From assembly GCA_005784505.1 (NCBI GenBank), contig VCAZ01000001.1, positions 12,757,597 to 12,821,596 of the forward strand: a stretch of DNA of 64,000 nt, given 5' to 3'. Positions 35,201-47,500 of this stretch are shown in pieces. This DNA comes from Bagarius yarrelli. Taxonomy: Eukaryota > Chordata > Actinopteri > Siluriformes > Sisoridae. The notes under the pieces were generated by a model. The model ran no database searches and was not told where the DNA came from. It worked only from the letters and a program-made list of their open reading frames with translations. Numbering within the stretch: the first letter of the stretch is position 1; each line of letters starts with the position of its first letter. Position numbers and translations under genes: made by a program.

Positions 35201-38200
35201 ATGAAGAAAATAGAGATTTTTTAGATCGTCATGCAAACTATTTTTATGCACACATATAAAAATGACATTATAAATAATTGTCATGTTGTGATTTTTAACT
35301 GTTCTTGTCCTCTCCTCTCCCCTCCTCTCCTGTCACCGAGTGAAACAGGAGCAGCTAAGTGCAGAGGGTTGAGAGTAGACAGAAATAACGCAAGCAAAAG
35401 CTGGATTCAATGCCATAGACCCACAAACAGCAGCCCACAGAATGTGTGTGTGGATACACACACACACAGACACACACACACACACACCATCTTTTTCTGA
35501 AGGGTACCTGCTGGATCCCGGACTGTATTGTACGATATGGCTGGGCTACTGTGTGGGACTAAGAGAAAAAAGCAAGGTAGTGTTGTGGTAAAGGGATTAA
35601 TGAATGACAAAGAAGTGTTTTGTTGTTGAATATATCGTAAATAAACACTTTTGTATCATTCAGCATTGGTGTCTTTGACTATATGGAGTGCAGCTCAGTA
35701 GGCTTCAGATGAAATGGCTGATGTTTGTTGCTTGTATAAGCCATACGCTTTACTGCTTGTGTGCGCTTAGCGTTGCATGTCTTTCTGTAAATTTATAGAT
35801 TGTGTTATTATTTATACTTGACAAGCCTTGCTATATCAGATTAGTTTGTGTACAGAGCTAGAACGTCCAGAAATTATCTTCTTGTGCAGCCCTGTTGGGA
35901 GGAAATAGCACAATTCTGATAAATGCACAGGCTGTAATTGCAAAGAAAATTTCAATTTCGTCCAAATTACAGCATGTGCTTCTCTTGCAGTTTACTTAGT
36001 ACATCTATTTGTATAGAAAATAAAGGAAGTTATTACTTTGTAAAATCATTTTTGTAGTTTGTAAAAATTGAAGATGTGGAGCTTTTGAACCTTTAACAGC
36101 AGGTTGAAGCCCTGTTTTGGTGGGTAATACTGTAAATGCCATTAATATGGGTGAGTCTCTGCCTCAGCCTGTCTGTATAGGACATAGTGGCAGCAGCATA
36201 TAAAAGGAATCCGGTGTGCTGTGCTACCAAAGAGGAAGTGGATTACATTTCTATCTCTGTGAATAGACATTAGTGACCTGTTACCAAAAGGGAAGCGAGA
36301 AAAGAGGAAATATGAATAAGTTTTGTTTATGTGGCTTATTCAGAATCACTCGTTTACATTTACAGCATTTAGCAGACACTTTGTCAAGAGCCAGGTACAA
36401 AAAGTGCTTAAAAAAGTGTTTGAAAAGGCTGTTAAAAGATTTAAAAAATAACAGATTTTTTACAAAAAAAAATTCCTTTTTTCTTACTTTACTAAAATGT
36501 TTCTGATGTTTGTGTGTCTTTAGTGAGTGACCTTCAGGAAGAAGGGAAGTATGCCATTAACGCTCCACTCCTCCCTAGCAGTACTGACCTGCTCCCAGAG
36601 GACATGCTGCTAGGTAACATACTCCTCCTTCTCCATCAATTCAACTCGATTAACTGTCTTACTATCAGGAGAGGTTTGAACACACTTCATCCACATCATG
36701 GTTTTTTGGTTTTTATTAACTCTTAATTAATTAAATATCTCACAAAATGTTTCCATGTAGCACTTTTTGATATGTTACAGGAGTGTGTTAATGCCGGAAA
36801 AAGTTTCAAGTGAAATCTCTGTTAAAAGCAAGCAGCAAAAATGTGGTGTGGGACAGATGAGTTTTATGCATATCAAGACAATTAATTCTACCTTGTATGG
36901 AATTATTTTAAATATTTCATATATAAGAATGACTTTTCACATTAAATTGAAAAGGTTTTATCTATGTTATTATACAGAATTAAGCAGAAGTACTACCTCA
37001 CAAAACATTTTTGGTCTAAGTTGAAATTTTTTAGGTGTATATAAATACTGCAGCGTCTATTTAAAAGACTTAAATCTATTTCGTTATGTCTTATATGTTT
37101 AATTCATTTTTTTACAGAGGAGAATGCAGAGAGGATAATGTTAGATCCCATGTCCAGAGAGAATACCAAATTTAAAGAGCTACTGAAGGTGTGTTTCTTA
37201 TTCATTTAGCTTGTTTCTTTGCATTTTGACAACAAAACAAAATCTAGACAGCCAAGGCAACAGTAGACTTTAAAGAGCCCAAAACATATAAATAAAAGCA
37301 TTTGGGATCCAGGAGATCATACTGGAGAAGTTTAACAAGATTAGCAGTTATGATAAAGCTGATCAGCCTTAACAATGCTGGTTACTCTTGCATTAAACCC
37401 AGGTTCTTCTCGATTGGATCAACAACGAGCTGGAGGAAGAGAGGATAATTGTTAAAGACCTAGAAGAGGATCTGTACGATGGACAGGTGCTTCAGAAGCT
37501 GTTTGGTAAGAAAACAGATTAGGAAAACCTAATAGACAGCAAATGGTTTTATGATTAAAAAATGGTTATTGTGTGTTATCCTAAACAGAGAAGCTGTCAG
37601 GACGTAAGCTGAACGTAGCCGAAGTGACCCAATCAGAGATCGGTCAGAAACAGAAGCTACAGGACTGTCCTGGAGGCAGTGAATGAGTTGCTCCGACCTC
37701 ATGGCTGGACGATTGATTGGGGAGTTGATTGTAAGTACAGCACAATAAGGAGTGTGTGTCTATTTATATACTGTAGATCACCTGTTGATAAATATTATTT
37801 CCTGTTTGTTTTCTGCTTCAGCAATTCACTCCAAGAACCTGGTGACCATCGTTCACTTGCTGGTGACTCTGGCTATGCACTTTATGGCCCCAATCAGACT
37901 TCCTGAGCATGTCTCTGTAAACGTGGTGGTAGTCAAGGTGTGAACACTTGTCTTTTACTTAGACATTCGCGTTCTATCTATATCATTCCAGAAATATCAA
38001 AGCTCTTTCTCTTTTTTAGAAAAAGGAGGGCATCTTACACACATTGCGTGTAACAAAAGAACTCACAACTACCACCGAGTAAGTAAAGTCCTTTGGTGGC
38101 ATCTAATGGTTTGATTTTTACCTCATATAATATATAATCATTCTATTACTCTATTTCTATTGCAGAATGATGATGGGAAGATTTGGTAAGTTGGAAATAT

Positions 38201-38643
38201 GTTGTTACACAATATTCTCTGATAAGACTCACACACATCCCTTGCCAGATCTATTTCCCTAGATTATAAGTATCCCCGCTCTTCTGAAAAGGCTTTTTGA
38301 TGAATTCTGAAGCATGACTGGGGGATTTAGTAAGATTAGACATCGATGTTGGGTGAGGAGATCTAACGCACAGAAGTATTTAGCGGGCTTGGAGTCGAGG
38401 CACTCAGCTTCTTTCATTCCAACTTTGGCGAGTCTAACAGAGCTTAGTTTGTGCAAACTAACATTTTCATGCTGGAACAAATTTGGTTTGAATGAAAATA
38501 AAATAAGACAGCCTTTAAAGGGGTTCTATACAGTTGTGTTTTAAACTTTGAAGGAAAAGTTTGTGGAGGAACCAGATATGGGTGTGATGATTAGACGCTC
38601 CCAAACATTTATGATATATATCCTTATTGCAATATAATATTGC

Positions 38644-38683
<40 letters not shown>

Positions 38684-38696
38684 GCCATATATATAT

Positions 38697-38734
<38 letters not shown>

Positions 38735-40945
38735 TATATAAAAGCTGTTTTGTGGTTACAGAAAGGGATGCGTTTGACACCTTATTGGACCATGCACCTG
38801 ACAAGCTCAATGTTGTCAAAACGGTAAATTACCCTGTCTCACAGAATTTTGGCACGTATCTTATTTACTACATTTAGTATTTCTAATTTTCAAAATATAC
38901 TACCAACACAAGTCCAACACAAAACAGAACTTATATTTAGTATTAATAATTTCTATTGTTGATTGCTAATAATTTATAATCTGTTTCAGTCCTTGATCAC
39001 CTTTGTAAATAAACACCTAAATAAGCTGAATCTGGAAGTCACTGAGCTGGAGTCACAGGTAAACCAAACCAATTTATGTTCTTTTGTTTTCTTATTTTTA
39101 CAAGTCGTAAGATGAGGGTTTTTTATTAAAGAAAGTGCAAAAATAAAAAAGACAAAAAATAATAAACATGAAAAAATAAAAACATAAAACTAATTTAACA
39201 AAACCTGAACCTGGCATAACTAGAATATGAACTTAAAAATAAAACATGACAAACAACAACCATCACAAGTGACAAAGCAAGACAGAGACAAACTAAAACT
39301 GTAGGGGTATAAATACACAACCTAATAAGGGAACAATCAACCAATGACAGGACAGGGAGACCCACATGACACAACAAAGATCACATAAACAAACATTGAG
39401 CACATCATGGTTTACAATATTGACAAAGAAAATCCAGCAAGCCTGACTGAGTCCTGACTGAGTCCTGACCTCTTGTCTTCTTTTTATTAAACATACTAAA
39501 AGTCCTATAATCGAATTATTATCAAATGTATTTTTGCAAATCATGGATGTGTGTTACTAGTTTGCAGATGGTGTATACTTGGTTCTGCTGATGGGCCTAC
39601 TTGAAGGCTATTTTGTACCATTGTATAACTTTTACCTCACGCCAGAAAGCTTCGAGCAGAAAGTTAGTGTAAAGTTCCTTATTCCTGTATCTGCATTAAA
39701 CATTCTGTACTGTATAAACAAGTCACAATGATTATTGTACAATCTTCACTTGCTATCCAGGTACATAATGTAGCATTTGCCTTCGAGTTGATGCAGGATG
39801 GAGGACTTAAGAAACCCAAAGCTCGACCAGAAGGTACTAAATATTAAATAATTTATGAGTTTAGAACTCCAGTGATAAGAATAATCCTATCTAGTATAAA
39901 TTACTTGTACAAGTTGCAATCAAGCTGAATGGTTATACGGGTGAGCGCCTGGAATGTATACTATCTGACCTGTAGTATTAAGTTTCTTCAGTAGATGGCG
40001 ATGCTTACCCATCCACACTATTGACCGTTCTCATTTTTTTTTCTGAACCTGCAGGATATGCATAATTTAATATTAACCCTTAATATTAGCAATTACATCA
40101 AATGTTAGTGGTCATACAATCATAGCTGTCTCCTCTCTTATCATGAAACATTTTCATTATTTTTACCACAAACACTGGTTATTACCACAAACACTGGTTA
40201 AAATGAGCCTAAAAAAGAAGTCGAAGACACTCATGAGGATAACACATTTATAATCTTAATAATTAGTAAGTATTATATATAGACAGTTGGCTAACTTTCT
40301 TATAAAGCTAAGGCTTATGTTATTTTTTTAAGCAATTGCAGCAAAGTGTCACCTGTTTCAGACTCACATAAATAAATACAGTTTCTAGGTTTCCCACATA
40401 AACATATGGCCAGTAAGAAGACAGTGACAGGAATGTAACGGATAAGTGCACAGTTATGAATACACAGCAGAATAATGTTAAAAGCACATTTAAGCATTTA
40501 TTGGTTAGACAGTCTCTTGGCGGAAGATGGTATAAGATGGTTGATGTAACACTTCTTTAGAGAGATTATATATACAGTATTTTCTAAAAACTGTTAATAG
40601 TTTATAGGGCAGGTGGTGGCTCTGTGGTTAAGGAGTTACTACTGCTGGACATCTGAACAATGTCCTTAACCCCCAATTGCTCAGTTGTATAAGTGATGTA
40701 ATAGATGTAACTGATAATAGATGTATTCAAATGCTGAATATGTAAAAGTTTACAGGGCTCAGAAAAAACAGGACCATTTTGCATTTTGTATACCTGACTG
40801 TGCTCGAACATCTACTAATTTACTCTAACATTAATATTTCTTCCACACACTTTCTGTATTTGTTATAGATGTTGTGAATTTGAATCTGAAGGCTACACTG
40901 AGAGTTCTGTATAACCTTTTCACCAACTACAAAAGTGCTGACTAA
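29296..40945 (+). CDS. parvb: Beta-parvin, with a one-base frameshift in exon 5
   Basis: Coding exons: 29296-29407, 36524-36613, 37118-37188, 37403-37505, 37589-37730, 37822-37937, 38020-38078, 38166-38185, 38762-38823, 38990-39058, 39561-39662, 39761-39833, 40869-40945. Without one surplus G at 37662/37663 the exons add to 364 codons plus stop, exactly the human PARVB length. With it, translation stops at 37684-37686 after 157 residues. The N-terminus MKKDESFLGKLGG, then two calponin-homology domains (CH1 from VLLDWIN; CH2 from SLITFVNKHLNKLNLEV to YNLFTNYK) identify beta-parvin. It is an actin- and ILK-binding adaptor of focal adhesions in the ILK-PINCH-parvin complex. Eight intact exons follow the break, so it looks like a recent indel or sequence error, not an old pseudogene. 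A second possible first exon is at 35537. The large first intron (29408-36523) contains SINE pieces at 32025 and 33070. Confidence 0.93.
30590..30745 (+). repeat. Dispersed DNA-transposon-like repeat in parvb intron 1
   Basis: The words TTTCCCTTCACA, TGTCATGCTGAAACAGGA and the end CCACAAACATTTGGGCATATAG occur in a repeat family widespread in teleosts. It lies inside a 142-codon open frame (30536-30964) that is hydrophobic and low in complexity and is not a gene. Confidence 0.5.
32025..32160 (-). mobile_element. SINE fragment, reverse orientation
   Basis: It contains TTTACACTATTTGGCAGCTGCCCTTATCCAGAG, the complement of the fish SINE tail, split here only by mutation. It is followed by GCTCGAGGGGCCCAGCAGTGG. 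It lies in parvb intron 1. Confidence 0.6.
33070..33340 (-). mobile_element. SINE-like element, reverse orientation
   Basis: A poly-T-like start and CCTTTATTGGTCACATATAC are followed by GGTTAAGGGTCTTGCTCAAG, GACCCAACAGTGACTGGC and GGGGCTTGGACCCATG (degenerate complement of the B box). The order fits a full-length reversed copy. It lies in parvb intron 1. Confidence 0.6.
33785..33880 (+). repeat. Dispersed repeat fragment (CTCAAAGCAGCTTTACA type)
   Basis: The words ATTCAATTCATTGCATAGC and ATCGTCTCAAAGCAGCTTTACA are typical of a repeat common in catfish and other fish genomes. A related inner fragment (CATTAGGAAATAAACCTTGAGAGCAA) is at about 55970-56095. Confidence 0.55.
35455..35490 (+). repeat. 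(CA)n microsatellite
   Basis: A run of CA dinucleotides with two interruptions, about 50 bases before the candidate alternative parvb start codon, so possibly in a 5' UTR. Confidence 0.85.
35537..35576 (+). other. parvb: Candidate alternative first coding exon of parvb
   Basis: ATG at 35537 opens 13 codons (M-A-G-L-L-C-G-T-K-R-K-K-Q) and stops at a GTAGTG donor in phase 1. This is the same phase as the regular first exon at 29296-29407, so it would splice in frame to VSDLQEEGK at 36524. A CT-rich tract (CCTCTCCTCTCCCCTCCTC) lies about 200 bases upstream and could be part of a promoter. Phase match and basic residues before the junction (KRKKQ against RKKKAKE) support it. No transcript evidence is available here. 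Confidence 0.4.
38646..38731 (+). repeat. Compound (CA)n(TA)n microsatellite beside a parvb exon
   Basis: About 17 CA units (38647-38680) are followed by about 20 TA units (38686-38731). The run ends 31 bases before the exon at 38762, in the branch-point region of that intron. Confidence 0.9.
40600..40740 (+). mobile_element. SINE fragment
   Basis: It reads GGTGGTGGCTCTGTGGTTAAGG (A-box region), CTGGACATCTGAACAATGTCC, then CCTTAACCCCCAATTGCTCAG. This is the same order as the SINE at 4943 but with a decayed B box. It lies in the last intron of parvb. Confidence 0.55.
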
Positions 40946-43729
40946 TGAAGAAAAGACAGGAGTTTTACTGAGGATCAAGAAATACCTTCCGTCTCAATGA
41001 TGCCATATGTCCACTGTTTGTGTTTAGGAATGTTGATTTACATATGTTAACTGTTTTTTAAGCTCTTATTATGCTCTTATGCTGCTATTCTGTCAAAAAG
41101 CACTAAATTCAACTGCTACTATGCCGAATTTATGCAAACAAGGCTCACTGCTCCCGACAGCATAATTGAAGTTCAATAACTGCTTGAATTTTGAATACTT
41201 TTAGGAACTGTATGCTCTGTGTATTATTTAAAATATAATATATATTATACATGTATTCTTACACTTATTAAAGATTTATAAATTATATTATCTGTTTAGT
41301 CTATTAATTATTTGTCAGTTATACAAAGGTCAATTCTGCAAAGCTCACCTGAGGATTTCTTTTTTTTAAGGTTTGTAATTATTAGCCTAGCCTGAATGCA
41401 CACATTCTCCATTAGTCCTGCAGTAATGATGCCTCTGACTCCAAAATCATGTCTATTCCGGCACTAAATAATGTGTTAAATTGACAGTGTAGCTAATATT
41501 ATAAATTTCTATAGGCTTTTTATAGGCTTTAGAAAATGAGCCACATAGCAACAAATACTGTTCCTAAATTGTGTTTGATTTGTGTGGGTTAAATATAATA
41601 CAGCCCTGCACAGCATACTATTACTACCATATCATAATTAAAGAATTGGCAAAGGACACCAATAAGCTGATCATAAGATTAGACTTAATTACACAGCTGC
41701 TGAGCTTCATTTGATTACTTTTATAACAGGAACAAATGCGAGCTTCCCAGATGTCTCAAAGGAAAGGATTCCTTTTTCTCGGACAAAACAATCATAAATA
41801 CATTTACTACAGTCCTGCCAATTTTTATTAAAACAAATTGATCGCTTTAAATTAATGTGCCTGCCTTAGAAATCTGTGTACATAAAAAACCCTGCTATAA
41901 TCTTTTATAATATGAAGAAGAGTGATGCATTGATCATATTCTTTAGTGTTGGATTGTACTGTACATCATCATTTTTTTATCCAAGTAAAGTAGACGAATC
42001 AATTGTGCACAATTATTTCTTAAGGCATTAAAAAAAACTTCTACCACTGCATTAGAAAATATCTGGAAAATTGCTAGATTAAGGTTTATATATTTGTGAG
42101 ACAGTGTTCATTAATTTTTTGTTAATGTATATAGTTATATATCATCATTGTGATCAGAGTTGAACTAAATACAAAGCCTATCTTTAGTCTGAGTTATTCT
42201 AAATAGATGAATGATAGTCTATCACACAGTACCCACACACACAGCAAAAAAATAGTTACTTCCCTTATTAGCATGATTTTCCCCTGTCCCACTCACTACG
42301 CAAAAAAAATCTTGATTACAATGACATTTATTAAAGGTCTTGATTGCTATACAGCATTAAAGAGTGTTTTTGTGCTCATAATTTACTGTATGTTTCCTCT
42401 GTTTGACTTCTAGTGACCACTTGCAGCATAATATTCACACCGATACTTGTAGCTGTAATAGAAGTCAGCAACGACTAATCAATATTCCTCCTCTGACCTT
42501 TCCAAATATCAGACATTACATCACCATGTCACTTGTTTTACATGGTAATTTCATACTTTATACTGTTAAAATATTATAAATATAACAAATGCATTATTTA
42601 AGAAATGATGTCATGTGTCATCTAGTCTGTCTGTATACGCATGTTATAAGGCCTAACTATTTACAGATGTTCTTCCTAGATCTAAGTAAAAGCTTTAAAC
42701 ACTTGCTTCTTTTTTATTAAAATGGATCCTACTCTTCTAATCTCTGTTTATTTCCGAGCTAATCAGGTCTTGTCTATTTGCCAGGTAACCATGGTAACCT
42801 TCCTGCCCAAATTACTGCTTCTTTCTGGTCACAGGGAGTCTGAAGCTTAACGCTTGAATTGAGGGAAAAGAAAGAAAGTGAGAGAATAAAGATACTATTT
42901 ATGATATAATATAATATTTATAAAAGAAAATGTGCACCAAGCACAGAGATAACATAATGCTAATTTTAGCTAACAGCTCAGGGGAAACAGACTGCAGCGT
43001 TGTTTAGTTTCCGCCCTGAAACCATGTAAGAGGAAGCTGTTTCTTCACTGCCACTTCCTCAAAAAAATAAACCAAGAAGATATTGACAATTTGCTTTTGT
43101 TGTAAAAAATACTCTCAACAGAAGGATTAAACATCTATCTTCTCACTATCTTCTGAGGTGGGATTTTGATTGTCACAGTGTTGGTGCTAAGACACACACA
43201 AGGGACAAGTAAGGGCAGAGGGCACAGCCAGAGCGTGTGTGTTGTTGATGTGCTGCTGAAGGTAGGACTGTTTATTGAGATGTGTTTTGAGATGTGGAGC
43301 GAAGGTTTGTGTCAACTTGGGACAAATAGGCCTGACAACCATCACCACACAAATAAACATTTCTATCCCCATCTGTTTCAGAGATGTTTTATCTGTCAGT
43401 TTGCTGTGTATGTGTGGAAAATAACAAAAAAAATGCAAAAATTGTTGTAGACAGTGTTTCCTTCCTTCTCTCATGTAGGCACAGTTCGTTTGATCTAGGC
43501 GTGTTCTGGTGCTGCTGCTGAAATCGAGTCAATTTATTTGCATCTTCTTCATATCATGACCTAGAACTAGACAGGCAAAGTGTGTCATGAAAAAGTTGAT
43601 GTTGGCTTGACAACTGCTTTCTAAGCAAATAGATAGACACCACTAGTAGAAAGCCAGTGAAACGTGAGATTGATAGAAGAAAAGTTGAAGAGAGACAGAG
43701 ACGGAGAGAAAGAGCAAAATTGTGCTACA

Positions 43730-43880
43730 AGCAGGAACGCCACTAGAAATTTTGTGCCCTGTGAAAGAATATAAGGTTAGCCCCCCTACCACACCCCTTT
43801 CTCACTGTTACTACTAAAAAAACAGTTTTTTCATTTACAAAACCACCCGCAGCTCCCAATTTGTGTCACCCCTGGCTAAA
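43730..43880 (+). repeat. Dispersed repeat fragment upstream of parvg
   Basis: The block GGAACGCCACTAGAAATTTTG, GCCCTGTGAAAGAAT and GCCCCCCTACCACACCCC resembles a repeat seen in many fish genomes. Otherwise 40946-44569 shows no gene; it should include the parvb 3' UTR and an unseen parvg 5' UTR exon. Confidence 0.4.
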
Positions 43881-44569
43881 GGTAAGAGAGAAAAAATAAG
43901 GAATGAGAGTGTTAGGACATTGATAGCAAGATAACAATTTACACTGACAGAGTGAGAGGGAACTGTGGCCTGTTTGTGTGTGTGTGGGGGGGGTATGAGG
44001 AAGAGTAAAAAAGAGAGAAATTTGACTGTTGAATCGTGAACATTTTTAAGCCAGATTGTAAACATTCCATAAGCATAACTTAATAGAAGATTTTGGGAAT
44101 TTTTGATCATGTCAATTAGTTCAACTTACAAATGTATAGTAAATGTAGCTTAAAAAGTTGGTCTTAATAAACATGAACAAGATTTTGAACATTTTGAGCA
44201 TGAGTAACAGGAAATAGGACTCCCACCCCCTTTTCTTCACAGATGCTTAAAAATAGTTTTGATAAAAACTTAACTGTCACAAGATTTGTGCTGAGTTAGA
44301 TGTATGTAGTTTGAAAGCCGTTAGGCAGAGTGAAATATATAAAATGTTGGGTGTCTGGAATAAAAATTATGTCTTTGTCAAGTCAGCATAATAATAGCTG
44401 TGAGATAACATTTGATATAAAATACCAAAGTCACAATATATCAGCAAGTTAGCACAAAAACAGATTAAACAACAGATTTCACTGTAAGCCTGGTATTATC
44501 TCGCTTAATCAGATGGGTGAATGTTAACTTATTCATTTTTCTTATGTATAACTGATTAGAGAACATCAA

Positions 44570-47500
44570 ATGGATAAAGAGGTGAAAACTGAGCAAGGTA
44601 ATGAGGAAGTATTTCAAGGTGAGCAATTTAAACTGTTAGCTTTTGTAATCTACTACCTTATGAATAATTAAGCACGTAACTGGTCTTTTCATCCTCTTCA
44701 TTATTACCAAAATACATGAAAAGTCTTCCTAAGAAAGCATGTAAAATGTAATGCCCCATTGAACTTACTTCACTATTCAGGAGCTCGAAGGAAGATAATT
44801 CAGCCTTCATCTTTATTAGATCCAAAACTAGTAAAGCTTAAAGAGGTGAGATCTTAATTATGTTGCTTTATGTGTCCTTCACTGTAGAGCTGTTTCATCT
44901 TTATCTGACCCGTTTCGCTGAACAGGTGCTGGTGGAATGGATCAACAGTACTCTGAAGCAAGAGCACATTGTGGTCCAAACTCTGGAGGAAGATCTCTAT
45001 GATGGACTTGTGTTGCATCATCTACTGGGTAAAAACCTGGCTTTCATTTTGTGTAAAACAGCATAACTCATACAGTAGCCTTTGTAAACTATTATGTGAA
45101 ATATTTTACATCATTTTCAATATTAGGCAAATTAGGTGGAGTGCATTTAGGGGTAGAGGAGATTGCAGTAACCACTGCTGCCCAAATGTCCAAACTAGAG
45201 TTGATTCTGCAGACTTTGAACCAGGAGCTCGGAGTCAGTGAAGACACGGACAGTAAAGCTAAATGGAGTGCAAAACGTGAGTAATTATTGGTTACATGGT
45301 TTATTAACTATATTTGGCCAGCAATATTTATGTCACTGTCATTAATACATTCTATTATTTGTATTTAATTGTATGTAACCACTTACCAGCATATGAACAT
45401 ATATCAGCCCTGATATTTTTTATTTGTTAGCTAACATTTACATTTACAGCATTTAGTAGACACACTTAAGATTTTAGTCACGATTTGATCGTGCAAGAGA
45501 AATTTGAAAATCTAAAAGGATTTCTATAATTTTATGCTACTGTCTGCTGCCTTTAATCGCTAGTTTGACTTGTTTACCGTTAGCCGATTAATGGCCATTG
45601 TAATCAGTTTTTACCCCATATTAATTTCGTTTTAGAAAATATAAGACACTTTCCTGCAAGAACCAGTTGCAAGAAGTCAAAACTAGTTTAATATCGAACT
45701 GTCCAAAAGGCCTAAATGTTTTTAAAAAGGCTTTTCCCGCTGTTAAGTCATCCACAGTCAAGACCTGCTAGCGACTCTGCATCTGCTGGTGGCTATAGTG
45801 AAGTGCTACCAGCCTGAACTGTCCCTTCCCCAAAATGTCAGTGTGGAAGTCATCCTACTAGAGGTAAATTTTCATTATGCTGTAAATATGATTTGATATA
45901 CAGGTAAAGTGCAAAACTAATGAATGAATACATTAATTATATGAAATCTACTCCCAGTGTACCAATAACACCTTTGAATATTTTTAAAGTTTTTTTTTGT
46001 TAAATTTCAGACACATTTCTAATAATACATTCTGTACTGTGTTTGATATGCAGCTAAACAAAAGTGGCATCAAATCTGACAAGCAGATCGAATTCATCAC
46101 ATTGCAGAGGTATAATTATAAAATAACATATAATCAAAATACATAATACATATTAAACAACTAGTATTTACTTTTCTTATACTATGACTCCAATTTCAGT
46201 GATGATACAGAAGGATGTAAAAGTAAGTTGAGAGATTTTTTTCAGCGCTTCTTAGTGTTTACCTACTGTATTTATTATTAATATGTGCACAATAGGGCTG
46301 TCGGCTGTCTAATCTAGTGAAATAAATCAAAATATTGCTATTTTTAGTATCAATTCATATTTAAATTATGCTTTAAACTGATTTAAATTTAGATTTATAA
46401 TAAATTAAAACCTTCAGTGTGTGTCAAACGACTTCCTCCTTTGCTCCAGTAGTTGTCGCTGATACATATCACCATTGTCTTATAAGCAAGCATGGCGGAA
46501 AAAATAAGGGCGCTTCTGGATTTGTTTTTGTTGTATTTTTAGCTATTTTTTAAAACATTTTTTAAGTATTGCATTGTATTGCCATATGTATTGAATTGCA
46601 ATATATTGTGATATATTGTATCGTGACCTAAGTATTGTGATATGTATCGTATTATGAGGCCCTCGCCAATACACAGCCCTAGTGCATACTTAAATTTTAT
46701 TTTATTTTTTTTAATAAAAAGAAGACCCCATAGATGAGCTGCTTAAGCTTGATGCACACAAAATTGCCACTGTTGAAAAGGTAAAATGCTGTAAAACTGT
46801 ACTATGATTACAATTCAAACAGTAAAACTAGTCATAAAACTAATACATTTTACTATTATCCATATTTTCTATAGGCCCTCTTACACTTCATCAATAAGAA
46901 AATGTCACCATTAAGATTGCAGGTTTCTGACATCGAGAAACAGGTAAAGCGAAACACCATGGAAAGTAGAGGTGTATGCAGAACAACCTAGTGTTTGTAT
47001 ATACTAGTACAGAAACATTTAAAATTGTATATTATTTGTGTTATATTTTAACATCTATAATCAGTTTGCAGATGGTGTGATTCTGCTTTTGCTTATTGGC
47101 GAGTTGGAAGGCTTTTTCATTCCACTACATGAGTTCTACCTCTCGCCTATCAATCACTCAGAAATGGTAACAATCTGACATTCTGTTCTATTGATAAATA
47201 TCAAATTTACTGTGTTCCCTTAAACACTAGGATTCTCCTAATATACTTGAAACAACAAGCTAGATGTTAATTATCAGTAATGATGCTTTAGGATAATGAC
47301 ATACCAATAACAGGAACAGACTTCAATTCTGTCACAAAGTATTGTCACAAAGGCAGTTTTGCGGAAATGCAGAATATGCTTTTTTACACGAGAAACAAGT
47401 TTGATGATAATTTCCTGTGTGAAACTGTGTACTGTGTCAGAGTGTAAGAAGGAACATAATTGTAGTTTTAACATTAAGTTTACTTTCTTTAGTAAAGAAT

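Noticed and set aside
44860..45284. Separate small genes from frames of 62-90 codons
   Set aside because: These are fragments or shifted readings of parvg exons 3 and 4.
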